From the NCBI GenBank assembly GCA_910588685.1, contig CAJUPX010000016.1:1-49735 (forward strand): a DNA stretch of 49,735 nt. Direction: 5' to 3'. Shown piece after piece: positions 14,377 through 22,604 of the stretch. Each line of letters opens with the position of its first letter. Within the stretch, counting starts at the first letter, position 1. The position numbers were made by a program, and so were the translations under genes. A model generated the notes under the pieces. The model made no database searches, had not been told where the DNA came from, and was given only the letters and a program-made list of their open reading frames with translations. This DNA comes from an uncultured Christensenellaceae bacterium (GTDB lineage Bacteria; Bacillota; Clostridia; Christensenellales; Borkfalkiaceae).

Positions 14377-16278
14377 ATGGTAAAAAAATATGTTTACGGA
14401 AAACCGTACAATACGGGCGCGGTTATAGAAGAAGTTGCGCCCGGCAAAGATAAACTTTGCTTTGAGGTTGAAAAAATTGACGGTTGCCTGAATTTTTCGT
14501 GCGGGCTTTTGCCCGATGAGCCCGTTTACGGCCTGGGGCAGACTATGCGCGGCATAAACAAGCGCGGCGCAAGATATATAAGCTATAATACCGACGACCC
14601 AGACCACCGCGAGGATATGCCGTCGCTGTACGGCTCTCATAATTTCGTTGTCGTCGGCGACAGATTCGGCGCGTTTTTCGATACCCCGTCGAAAGTAGTT
14701 TTCGATATTGACGTTGACGGCAGTGCAAAATTAAACGTTTTGTGTCATACGGCGGACGTTAATTTATATATAGTCGAGAGCGGAAGCGCCTACGGAACGG
14801 TAAAAGAATTTTTAAAAATAATAGGCAAAAGCTATATCCCGCCGCTCTGGGCGTTCGGCTTCGGGCAGAGCCGTTGGGGATATAAGGACGAGGGCGATAT
14901 AAACGCCGTTGTAATCGGATACAAAAAGGCGGAAATTCCGCTCGACTACGTATGTCTTGATATAGACTATATGGACGGCTACAAGGATTTTTCGGTAGAT
15001 AAAACGCGTTTTCCCGATTTTAAGCGGTACGTTGAAAAGCTTAAAAGCGCGGGAGTGCGGTTGGTTCCCATAATCGACGCCGGGGTAAAGGTTGAAGCGG
15101 GCGATACGGTTTACGAAGAAGGCGTAAAAAACGGCTTTTTCTGTACCGGCGGAAACGGTAAACCGTTCGGCGTGGCGGTATGGCCGGGTATGACGCACCT
15201 GCCCGATTTTTTTCAGCCCGGGGCGCGGGAGTGGTTCGGACGGAAATATAAATTTTTGACTGATTGCGGTATAGAGGGCGTTTGGAACGATATGAACGAG
15301 CCCGCCGTGTTTTACAGCGAGTTGAGCGACCCCGAAAACGGACTGCACGGCGAAGGGTCGAACGCGTACGAAGATTATTTCAGATTTTACCATAATATAG
15401 ACGGCGCAAAAGTTTTGCACCACAGCGTGCACAACCTGTACGGCGCGCTTATGACCCGCGCGAGCGGCGAGGGGCTTGATAAGCTTTTGAATACCAGATA
15501 TCTGCTGTTTTCCCGCTCTACCTATATCGGCTCCCACCGTTACGGCGGAATGTGGACGGGCGATATAAATTCGAGCTTTGAACACCTTAAACAGGAGTTT
15601 ATGCAACTGCCTAATCTGAACGCGTGCGGATTTTTGTACTGCGGCGGGGATACGGGCGGCTTTAACGGCGACTGCACGCGCGAGCTGCTGTTGCGCTGGC
15701 TTGCCGTTTCGGCGTTTACTCCGCTTATGCGCAACCACTCCGCCTGCGGGACTGCGGCTCAGGAGTGTTTTGCGTTCGGCGACACCGCCGACTTTAAGAA
15801 TATAATCGATTTCCGTTATAAAATTCTGCCCTATTTATATTCGGAGTTTGTAAAAGCGGCGCTTTGCGGCGATATGTTTATAAAACCGCTCGCGTTCGGT
15901 TTTCCCGGCGATAAACGCGCGGCGGATATCAACGACCAGCTTCTTGTGGGCGAGGGCATAATGATAGCGCCGGTTATGGAAGAGGGTAAAGCTTCGCGCT
16001 CGGTGTACCTGCCCGAAGATATGACTATGGTGCGCTATAACGGCGAATTTATATGCAAAAGCGTAGAGGCGGGGCAAATACAAGTAAACATAGGGCTCGG
16101 CGAGGTAGTTTTCTTTATATTAAAGGATAAGGCGGTTATAGTTTGCGGGGGCGCGGAAAACACCTCAAAACTTGATTTGACAAACGTTACGCTGCTTGGC
16201 GGGAGAGAGTATGAGCAGTATCTCGACGACGGATTTACAAAAAATATTTCCCGGGACAATATCAGGACGGTCAGATGA
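14377..16278 (+). CDS. Glycoside hydrolase family 31 (alpha-glucosidase-like)
   Basis: Retaining exo-glycosidase, cytosolic (no signal peptide), 633 residues. The N-terminal beta-sandwich is followed by a (beta/alpha)8 barrel (PPLWAFGFGQSRWGY from about 155). The nucleophile is D305 in GVWNDMNEP and the acid/base is D396 in MWTGD. The WNDMNEP form is typical of alpha-glucosidases rather than alpha-xylosidases. It overlaps the next gene, GH3, by ATGA, so the two are co-translated. Its promoter leaves no 5' leader and no ribosome binding site. The true substrate is unknown; alpha-linked glucose side groups on a glucan or a separate malto- or isomalto-oligosaccharide are both possible. Confidence 0.92.
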   Translation: MVKKYVYGKPYNTGAVIEEVAPGKDKLCFEVEKIDGCLNFSCGLLPDEPVYGLGQTMRGINKRGARYISYNTDDPDHREDMPSLYGSHNFVVVGDRFGAFFDTPSKVVFDIDVDGSAKLNVLCHTADVNLYIVESGSAYGTVKEFLKIIGKSYIPPLWAFGFGQSRWGYKDEGDINAVVIGYKKAEIPLDYVCLDIDYMDGYKDFSVDKTRFPDFKRYVEKLKSAGVRLVPIIDAGVKVEAGDTVYEEGVKNGFFCTGGNGKPFGVAVWPGMTHLPDFFQPGAREWFGRKYKFLTDCGIEGVWNDMNEPAVFYSELSDPENGLHGEGSNAYEDYFRFYHNIDGAKVLHHSVHNLYGALMTRASGEGLDKLLNTRYLLFSRSTYIGSHRYGGMWTGDINSSFEHLKQEFMQLPNLNACGFLYCGGDTGGFNGDCTRELLLRWLAVSAFTPLMRNHSACGTAAQECFAFGDTADFKNIIDFRYKILPYLYSEFVKAALCGDMFIKPLAFGFPGDKRAADINDQLLVGEGIMIAPVMEEGKASRSVYLPEDMTMVRYNGEFICKSVEAGQIQVNIGLGEVVFFILKDKAVIVCGGAENTSKLDLTNVTLLGGREYEQYLDDGFTKNISRDNIRTVR

Positions 16279-18419
16279 ATAAGGACAGAATAAATTCTAT
16301 TTTAAAAAATATGAGCTTAGAGGACAAGGCCCGCCAGCTAACGCAGATTAACGCCGATTTTGTAAAATCGGACGTAAAAGCCGACGCAACCGGTACGAGC
16401 GACGATTTAAAGCTGACGCACGGCGATATTTACGGCGCGGGCTCGGTTCTTAATTTCGGCGGCGCGGACGACGCGCTCGCGGTGCGGCAAAAGTATATAA
16501 GTCAGTCGCAAAACAAAATCCCGCTTGTAATGATGCAGGACGTTATCCACGGTTACAGAACTATTTATCCTATTCCGCTTGCCGTGGGCTGCTCGTTCGA
16601 TTTGCAGCTTGCCGAGGACTGCGCGTATATAGCCGCGGTCGAAGCCAAGTACAACGGCGTTGACGTCACTTTTTCGCCTATGGTGGATTTGGCGCGCGAC
16701 GCGCGCTGGGGCAGAGTAATGGAGAGTACCGGTGAGGATCATTATCTGAACGGCGAATTCGGCAAGGCGTTTATACGCGGCTATCACAGGGGCGGCATAG
16801 GCTGCTGCGTAAAGCATTTTGCGGGCTACGGCGCGGCGGAAGCGGGCAGGGATTACAATACTACCGACATAAGCGAACGCAGCCTCAAAGAATATTATCT
16901 ATACGCATATAGGGAGTGTTTAAAGGAGCAGCCGGAGCTGGTTATGACTTCCTTTAACCTTTTAAACGGCGTTCCCGTCAATGCCGACAGCCGTTTGCTG
17001 CTGGATATACTGCGCGGGGAAATGGGCTTTGACGGCGTGGTGGTAAGCGACTACGGCGCGGTTAACGAGATGATAATGCACGGATATGCCGCGGATAAGC
17101 GTGAGTGCGCGCGTACGGCAGCCAACAACGAAATAGATTTGGAAATGATGTCGTCAACGTACGTACATAACCTGCCCGGGCTTGTTAAGAGCGGCGAAGT
17201 GTCCGAAGAAAAAATAAATAAAATGACAGAGCGGATGCTCGCTCTCAAAGAAAAGCTCGGGCTGTTCGACAATCCCTTAAACGCTACGGACGAGCAAAAA
17301 GCAGCGGAGGCGGACGGCTGTGCCGCTCATCGCGGCGTTGCGCGCCGCGCGGCAGAAAAGAGCTGCGTATTGCTTAAAAATAACGGCGTGTTGCCGTTAA
17401 ATACCTCGGTTAACGCGGCATATATAGGTCCCTTTGCCGAAGAAAAGAGCATTTTGGGAGCGTGGGCGTGCGCGGGCAGAGCGGACGAGGCGGTTAGTAT
17501 CGCCGAGGGCGTTGAAAAACTGCTCTGCCGTAAACCGGTTGTGGTAAAGGGCTGCGGCAGAGGGCTGTTCGACAGCGACGACAGCGGTTTTGACGGCGCT
17601 GTGAAAGCCGCGGCGGGCGCGGACGTAATAGTAGCGTGCATAGGCGAATACGCGCATTTTTCGGGCGAGAGCGCGTCCCGCGCGGATATTCGCGTGCCCG
17701 GAGTGCAGATAAAACTGTTAAAACGGCTCAAAGAGCTTAATAAACCGCTTGTATCCGTTGTGTTCGGCGGCAGACCTCTGGTTTTGACCGACGTGGAAAA
17801 GCTTTCCGACGCCGTATTATACGTATGGCAGCCCGGTTCTGAGGGCGGCTCTGCAATAGCAAATCTTATTTACGGCAGGGCAAACCCTTCGGGCAAGCTT
17901 GTTGCAAGCTTCCCCCGCTCGGTAGGTCAGTGTCCCGTTTACTACAATCATTTCAGAACGGGCAGACCTAAAGGGCAGGATACTTTAGAGGGTACGGTGT
18001 ATACGAGCGGATATATAGACGAATTAAACGCTCCTTTGTATCCTTTCGGCTACGGACTGAGTTATTCGCGCTTTGAATATTCGGGGTTCGGGCTTTCGTC
18101 GGGCGTGATGAGGCGCGGCGATAAAATAACGGCGCGCGTGACGGTTGAAAATAAAAGCGGTACGGACGGCGAAGAGGTTGTACAGCTCTATATATGCGAT
18201 AAATTCGCGTCGGCAGTACGGCCTGTAAAGGAGCTTAAAGCTTTTAAAAAGATTTATATTCCTGCGGGCGGAAAGGTTTTGGCGGAGTTTGAAATTACCG
18301 AAGATACCCTCGCGTTTTATACCGCAAACGGAAGCTATGAAGCGGAAAGCGGCGACTTCGATATTATGGCGGGCGGCGACAGTGTAAACGTTTTAACCGA
18401 ACGGCTTAAACTTATATAA
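16275..18419 (+). CDS. Glycoside hydrolase family 3 beta-glucosidase
   Basis: Removes beta-linked glucose from oligosaccharide ends. The 714-residue protein lacks a signal peptide, so it works on imported sugars. The barrel domain contains VTFSPMVDLARDARWGR and KHFAGYG (180-186), with the nucleophile D259 in VVVSDYGAV. The alpha/beta sandwich follows, and a C-terminal fibronectin-III-like domain (PVKELKAFKKI, residue about 640 on) completes the usual length. It overlaps the GH31 stop by 4 nt. In Listeria a GH3 next to a GH94 phosphorylase prefers sophorose, so this enzyme may finish beta-1,2-gluco-oligosaccharides. That substrate is inferred from context only. Confidence 0.93.
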   Translation: MNKDRINSILKNMSLEDKARQLTQINADFVKSDVKADATGTSDDLKLTHGDIYGAGSVLNFGGADDALAVRQKYISQSQNKIPLVMMQDVIHGYRTIYPIPLAVGCSFDLQLAEDCAYIAAVEAKYNGVDVTFSPMVDLARDARWGRVMESTGEDHYLNGEFGKAFIRGYHRGGIGCCVKHFAGYGAAEAGRDYNTTDISERSLKEYYLYAYRECLKEQPELVMTSFNLLNGVPVNADSRLLLDILRGEMGFDGVVVSDYGAVNEMIMHGYAADKRECARTAANNEIDLEMMSSTYVHNLPGLVKSGEVSEEKINKMTERMLALKEKLGLFDNPLNATDEQKAAEADGCAAHRGVARRAAEKSCVLLKNNGVLPLNTSVNAAYIGPFAEEKSILGAWACAGRADEAVSIAEGVEKLLCRKPVVVKGCGRGLFDSDDSGFDGAVKAAAGADVIVACIGEYAHFSGESASRADIRVPGVQIKLLKRLKELNKPLVSVVFGGRPLVLTDVEKLSDAVLYVWQPGSEGGSAIANLIYGRANPSGKLVASFPRSVGQCPVYYNHFRTGRPKGQDTLEGTVYTSGYIDELNAPLYPFGYGLSYSRFEYSGFGLSSGVMRRGDKITARVTVENKSGTDGEEVVQLYICDKFASAVRPVKELKAFKKIYIPAGGKVLAEFEITEDTLAFYTANGSYEAESGDFDIMAGGDSVNVLTERLKLI

Positions 18420-18429
18420 ATATAAAATC

Positions 18430-18468
18430 AACGCCCCCGCGGACGTGAACTGTCCGCGGGGGCGTTTA
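18430..18468 (+). terminator. Terminator after the GH31-GH3 operon
   Basis: A perfect 15-bp stem, AACGCCCCCGCGGAC (18430-18444) with GTCCGCGGGGGCGTT (18452-18466), followed by a short T-run. Very stable. Confidence 0.92.
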
Positions 18469-18504
18469 AATATTGATTAAAAATGCTATTAATTAACAAA
18501 TTAA

Positions 18505-18537
18505 AAATTAAAAAGTCCACTATGGACTTTTTAATTT
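18505..18537. terminator. Symmetric AT-rich hairpin, possible bidirectional terminator
   Basis: AAATTAAAAAGTCC and GGACTTTTTAATTT form a perfect 14-bp stem with a 5-nt loop and T-runs in both directions. It lies between the GH3 terminator and the small Cys-rich gene. Confidence 0.55.
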
Positions 18538-18594
18538 AAAAATATTAATTTTGATTTACTATATTTCCAAGACAGAAATAGTTGAGGTAATGAA

Positions 18595-18864
18595 ATGGAT
18601 AAATCTTGTTTTAGTTGTACATATTTTTCTCAATATTATATTCGTAAAAGCTATTTTTTTAATAAAGTACACAACGGCGTTTGTTCCAAACGGAGAATTT
18701 TGGTAAAAGAGCAAAGGCATTTCCCGTTCAGTAACGGCTGTGAAGAATGGCAGCAACCAGATGACAGCCGGATAAATCATCTGAACGAAATACTGTGTTG
18801 TATCAGTTATATTGAAAATTACATTTTTTACATAGTCAACGCTATTAAAGAATCGGAAGAATAA
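18595..18864 (+). CDS. Small Cys-containing protein of unknown function
   Basis: An 89-residue protein I do not recognise with certainty. It opens with CFSCTYFSQYYIR, so C5-x2-C8 is followed by Cys in NGVCSKRR and NGCEEW. This spacing could bind one metal ion and is seen in several short clostridial proteins of unknown role. The C-terminal half (EILCCISYIENYIFYIVNAI) is helical. GAGGT lies 7 nt before the ATG, and a strong terminator directly follows the stop, so it is probably real and monocistronic. An opposite-strand frame over the same bases has no such signals. Confidence 0.65.
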   Translation: MDKSCFSCTYFSQYYIRKSYFFNKVHNGVCSKRRILVKEQRHFPFSNGCEEWQQPDDSRINHLNEILCCISYIENYIFYIVNAIKESEE

Positions 18865-18870
18865 TAATTT

Positions 18871-18898
18871 AAAAGCCTCCTTGGCGGGAGGCTTTTTT
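18871..18898 (+). terminator. Terminator after the small Cys gene
   Basis: AAAAGCCTCC and GGAGGCTTTT form a strong stem followed by seven T residues. Confidence 0.92.
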
Positions 18899-18919
18899 TA
18901 GTATAATTAGCGCGATTTT

Positions 18920-19861
18920 TCACAAATTATATTCAACGGTCTGTACTGGGATTTTTATGTTCTGGTGCTCTTCGTGCTCTATGGTATGTATAAGCGAGTA
19001 AACGGAGGTCGTTGCCCAGTGTTTATGGTCTACCCTTGCAGTAATATACCTTACAGGGAACGTTTCGGCGGGTTTAACTCCGTCAAATCCCGTTACTATA
19101 ATATTCTTGGTGACGCCGCCCGCTTTAAGTCCGGCTATTATGCCGAGAGCGGTTTCGTCGTTCGCGCAGACAATGGCGTCGGGCAAGCTGCCGTTTTCAA
19201 GTAAAAAGCGGCAGGCGGTAATACCTCCCTCGTAAGTGAAATCCGTTTGTAAAACCAGGATTCCGCGGTGCTGCAAGCCGTTGTCGGCAAGAGCTTTTGA
19301 AAAACCTTCATAGCGGTAGCGGCTCTCAAAAGACTCTTTGGGGCCGCCTATAAACGCAAATGTGCGCGCGCCGGCGTTTACCGCGGCGGAGGTAGTGTTA
19401 TAGCAGCCGTTGAAGTTATCGAGAGTTACTACGTTTACGTTATCGGCGTGCTCGTCCCTGTCCATAAGCACTACCGGTATGCGCCGCGCGGCTATTTTTG
19501 CTATATCGTCGCCCGAAATTTTGGGATTAAGCACAAAAAGTCCGTCAAGCCACTTTAGCTTTGTTATCTCGGTGCCGAGATAAATCATCAGTTCGCAGTT
19601 GTTAAGCGCGAGAGATTTTTCCATAGTGTACACTATATCCGAATAAATTTCTCCGCCGAGCGAGTTTATGCACAAAACAACCTGTCTTAAATAGTCTTTG
19701 TCCGCAAATCTTCCGCTTTTTCCTGCGTAGCCTAATTTTCGTGCGGCTTCTATTACCCGCTGTTTGGTTGCTGCGGGTATCCGCGGGTCGTCATTGAGCG
19801 AATAAGATACGGTTGTTACGGACAAGCCCAAAAATTTGGCGATGTCAATAAGTTTAACCAT
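18920..19861 (-). CDS. LacI-family transcriptional regulator
   Basis: Sugar-responsive DNA-binding regulator, 313 residues. The N-terminal helix-turn-helix (KLIDIAKFLGLSVTTVSYSL) and hinge (VIEAARKLGY) are standard. The rest is a periplasmic-binding-like effector domain (TFAFIGGPKESFESRYRYEGF, IVCANDETALGIIAGL, VTGFDG). It is slightly short for the family but ends normally. It is transcribed divergently from the GH94-transporter operon and shares a 288-bp control region with it. It is therefore the likely repressor of that operon, and perhaps of GH31-GH3. The ligand is presumably a glucan oligosaccharide; this is inferred. Confidence 0.92.
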   Translation of the reverse strand: MVKLIDIAKFLGLSVTTVSYSLNDDPRIPAATKQRVIEAARKLGYAGKSGRFADKDYLRQVVLCINSLGGEIYSDIVYTMEKSLALNNCELMIYLGTEITKLKWLDGLFVLNPKISGDDIAKIAARRIPVVLMDRDEHADNVNVVTLDNFNGCYNTTSAAVNAGARTFAFIGGPKESFESRYRYEGFSKALADNGLQHRGILVLQTDFTYEGGITACRFLLENGSLPDAIVCANDETALGIIAGLKAGGVTKNIIVTGFDGVKPAETFPVRYITARVDHKHWATTSVYSLIHTIEHEEHQNIKIPVQTVEYNL

Positions 19862-19894
19862 AATATTTCCCTGTGTTGAGTTTATTCAGGTAGT

Positions 19895-19924
19895 ATTATA
19901 TCATTTTTTTTATCATCTTGTCTA
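19895..19924 (-). promoter_or_regulatory. Promoter of the LacI-family gene
   Basis: On the minus strand TAGACA (19924-19919), 18 bp, then TATAAT (19900-19895), about 34 bp before the start codon. Confidence 0.65.
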
Positions 19925-19960
19925 CTGTTAAAATGATGTTTTTTCAACAAGCCTGCATTA

Positions 19961-19992
19961 ATTTCAATAAATTCAACAGAATTTCAATAAAT
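19961..19992. repeat. Direct repeats in the lacI-GH94 control region
   Basis: ATTTCAATAAAT occurs at 19961-19972 and again at 19981-19992, exactly 20 bp apart (about two helical turns). TTCAACA lies between them and also at 19943. They sit upstream of the GH94 promoter and may be an activator or repressor site. Confidence 0.5.
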
Positions 19993-20009
19993 AAGTTTTT
20001 TAAAACCCC

Positions 20010-20038
20010 TTGCAAATACTTAATGTGTGTGATATAAT
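20010..20038 (+). promoter_or_regulatory. Promoter of the GH94-ABC transporter operon
   Basis: TTGCAA (20010-20015), 17 bp including a TGTG stretch, then a perfect TATAAT (20033-20038). The 5' leader to the ATG is about 105 nt. Confidence 0.88.
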
Positions 20039-20050
20039 CAAAAAAATGAA

Positions 20051-20068
20051 ACAATATGTCAATATTGT
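20051..20068. promoter_or_regulatory. Candidate operator downstream of the GH94 promoter
   Basis: ACAATAT-GTCA-ATATTGT is a perfect 7-bp inverted repeat starting a few bases after the expected transcription start, a position where a bound repressor would block RNA polymerase. A second small palindrome, AACAA-T-TTGTT, lies at 20090-20100. Neither has the central CG usual for LacI-family sites. Confidence 0.5.
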
Positions 20069-20149
20069 CATTTAAAATGAGTATAAGTAAACAATTTGTT
20101 GAAATACCGAATAAATAAATTTAATAAACAAATTTAAAACGGAGTATAT

Positions 20150-22498
20150 ATGTTACAGAACAAATACGGTTATTTTACGGAAGACGGCAAAGAATTTGTT
20201 ATTACAAACGCCTGCACCCCCAGACCCTGGGTTAACGTTATAAGCAACGGCGATTATTCGCTTATTTTAACTCAGACGGGCGGAGGTTACTCTTTCAGAG
20301 GCAACGCAGAACAAAACAGGCTAACGAGGAGCTTTCAGGATATTATAAAGGATAACTGGGGCAAATATTTTTATATCCGTGATTTGGAGAACGGAAAGTT
20401 CTGGTCGGCGGGTTATCTGCCCGTAAAAGAAGGCGTTGACTTTTATGAAGTGCGCCACGGTCTGGGATATAGCGTAATCACGCGCGAAAGCTGCGGCATA
20501 AGGTCGGAGCTCACCGTGTTTGTAGCCGACGGTAAACCTATGGAGTTTATGAGCTTAAAGCTCTCAAACCCCGGCAACGCACCCCGCAAGCTCGATATAA
20601 CGGCATATTTCGAGTGGGCGTGCGGTATGGCTTACGATACCCACCGCGAATTTCAGCGGCTTTTCTACGATACCGCGTTCGACGCTAATATCAACGGCAT
20701 TGCCGTAAATAAATGCCTCTGGGGCTTCCCCGATTCCAAAGGCCGTCACAATAACGACGACTGGCCTTATACTGCGTTTTTCAACTGCTCCGAAAAAGTT
20801 GATTCGTTCGACACCGACAAGGAGTCGTTTATAGGTATGTACCGAGACGAAAAGTCGCCGCTGGCTTTGGAAAACCAAAGCCTTGCGGGCAGGTACGGCA
20901 GATATTGCGAGCCCGTCGGCGCGCTGAGAGTTAAATGCGAGCTTGCCGCGGGCGGCTCAAAACACATAGTATTCTCGCTCGGAATGGCTAAAAAGGGCGA
21001 AGAGGACTACGTTAAGCTTGCCAGGCTGTGCAAGCCCGAAAATATTTCCGTTGAGCTTGAAAAGGTTAAAACCAAGTGGAAGGCGCTGCTCGAGAACGAA
21101 AAAATATCAACGCCCGACAAGGCGCTCAACGTTATGACCGGCTACTGGACCAAATACCAGGCGCTTTCCTGCAGAATGTGGGCAAAAGCCGCTTATTATC
21201 AGATTTCCGGCGGTATAGGATACCGCGACCAGCTGCAGGACAGCCAGATAGGGCTTGAAATAGATCCCGGAATAACCAAAAACCAGATACTTCTGCACGC
21301 GACCAAGCAGTTTAAGCAGGGCGACGTGCTTCACTGGTGGCTGACTTACAACAACGCGGGACCGAGAACGAAATGCTCGGACGATTTCCTCTGGCTGCCG
21401 TTTACGTTAATAAACTACCTTGCCGAAACGGGCGACATTTCCGTGCTCGACGAAAAACGCCCCTATCTCGACGGCGGCGACGACACGCTTTACGGACACT
21501 GCAAGGCGGCTATTAATTACAGTCTTTCTATGTTCTCGCCCAGGGGAATACCTCTTATGGGCGCGCACGACTGGAACGACGGGCTTTCGGCTGTAGGTCA
21601 CGGAATGAAAGGCGAAAGCTTCTGGGTTGCGGAATTTTTGTACTGGATAATGACCAGGTTTGATAAAATCGCCGAACACGCGGGCGACAGCGGGTTTGCG
21701 GCTCTCCTGCGCGAAAAAAGCGCCAAACTCAAAGAGGATTTCAATAAATACGCTTGGGACGGCGAGTGGTTTTTACAGGCTACCAACGATTACGGTGAGA
21801 AAATAGGCAGTAAGGAAAACAAAGAGGGAACAATTTTCCTCAATCCCCAGATATGGGCGGTAATTTCCGATATAACCGACGAAAACAGAAAAAAGACGGC
21901 AATGAAATCGGTTGAAAAGTATCTGCTCAGAGATTACGGCGCGTTGCTGCTCTATCCCGAATACCGTTCGCCGCAGAGCGAAATAGGCTATATAACGCGC
22001 TATGCTCCCGGACTCAGGGAAAACGGCGGCGTTTATACGCACGCGGCAACCTGGGCGGTATGGGCGTACTCGCTTATGGGCGACTGTAAAAACGCGTACC
22101 GCGCGTACAGGGGCATATGCCCTCCCAACCGCGGCGCGGATATAGACAAATATATGGCTGAACCCTACGTTCTGCCCGGAAACTCGGACGGACCGAATTC
22201 GCCCTTCTTCGGCAAGGGCAGCTGGAGTTGGTATTCGGGCTCGGCGCAGTGGCTGCACAGGGTTGCGGTACAGTATCTGCTGGGCGTAAGACCTACGGAT
22301 AAAGGGCTTGAAATTAATCCCTGCATACCCGGAGAGTGGAACGGTTACGAATATCGCAGGCGTTTCCGCGGCGCGGAATACAACATAAAGGTTGTCCGCA
22401 CGGGCAAAAAATGCATAACAGCGGACGGAAAGACTATAGAGGGCAACGTGCTTCCCGTGTTTAAAAACGGAAAACACGATATAGAAGTGCAAATTTAA
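20150..22498 (+). CDS. GH94 glycoside phosphorylase
   Basis: Cytosolic enzyme that should split a beta-linked gluco-oligosaccharide with phosphate, giving alpha-glucose-1-phosphate. The 782 residues include the N-terminal beta-sandwich (TPRPWVNVISNGDYS, TGGGYSFRGN) and the (alpha/alpha)6 barrel. The general acid is in GAHDWNDGLS (DWND, 474-477; D477 by analogy with cellobiose phosphorylase). GDVLHWW with RTKCSDDFLWLP (391-417) is closer to the versions I recall in chitobiose phosphorylase and cyclic beta-1,2-glucan synthase than to cellobiose phosphorylase. It is shorter than known beta-1,2-oligoglucan phosphorylases (about 1100 residues), so linkage is unproven. It is first in the long operon, with CGGAG before the ATG. 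Confidence 0.92.
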   Translation: MLQNKYGYFTEDGKEFVITNACTPRPWVNVISNGDYSLILTQTGGGYSFRGNAEQNRLTRSFQDIIKDNWGKYFYIRDLENGKFWSAGYLPVKEGVDFYEVRHGLGYSVITRESCGIRSELTVFVADGKPMEFMSLKLSNPGNAPRKLDITAYFEWACGMAYDTHREFQRLFYDTAFDANINGIAVNKCLWGFPDSKGRHNNDDWPYTAFFNCSEKVDSFDTDKESFIGMYRDEKSPLALENQSLAGRYGRYCEPVGALRVKCELAAGGSKHIVFSLGMAKKGEEDYVKLARLCKPENISVELEKVKTKWKALLENEKISTPDKALNVMTGYWTKYQALSCRMWAKAAYYQISGGIGYRDQLQDSQIGLEIDPGITKNQILLHATKQFKQGDVLHWWLTYNNAGPRTKCSDDFLWLPFTLINYLAETGDISVLDEKRPYLDGGDDTLYGHCKAAINYSLSMFSPRGIPLMGAHDWNDGLSAVGHGMKGESFWVAEFLYWIMTRFDKIAEHAGDSGFAALLREKSAKLKEDFNKYAWDGEWFLQATNDYGEKIGSKENKEGTIFLNPQIWAVISDITDENRKKTAMKSVEKYLLRDYGALLLYPEYRSPQSEIGYITRYAPGLRENGGVYTHAATWAVWAYSLMGDCKNAYRAYRGICPPNRGADIDKYMAEPYVLPGNSDGPNSPFFGKGSWSWYSGSAQWLHRVAVQYLLGVRPTDKGLEINPCIPGEWNGYEYRRRFRGAEYNIKVVRTGKKCITADGKTIEGNVLPVFKNGKHDIEVQI

Positions 22499-22529
22499 GA
22501 TAAAAAATAAAAAATTTATAAAAATTTAA

Positions 22530-22575
22530 AGAGGGTGCACCCTCTTGTATAGCATTTGCGAAAATCGCAAATGCT
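22530..22575. repeat. Two hairpins between the phosphorylase and the first solute-binding protein
   Basis: AGAGGGTG-CACCCTCT (22530-22545) is a perfect palindrome. AGCATTTGCGA (22551-22561) pairs with TCGCAAATGCT (22565-22575) around AAA. There is no T-run, so mRNA processing or stability is likelier than termination. Confidence 0.8.
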
Positions 22576-22604
22576 CAACGTTAATAGGTAAGGAGGAAAT
22601 ATTA

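Noticed and set aside
14812..15738. 308-codon minus-strand frame inside the GH31 gene
   Set aside because: It is a shadow frame with alanine-, arginine- and valine-rich nonsense composition. The GH31 catalytic motifs are on the plus strand.
20150..22498. Naming the GH94 enzyme cellobiose phosphorylase
   Set aside because: Catalytic residues fit the family, but the GDVLHWW and CSDDFLWLP segments differ from cellobiose phosphorylase as I remember it. Linkage cannot be decided from sequence reading.
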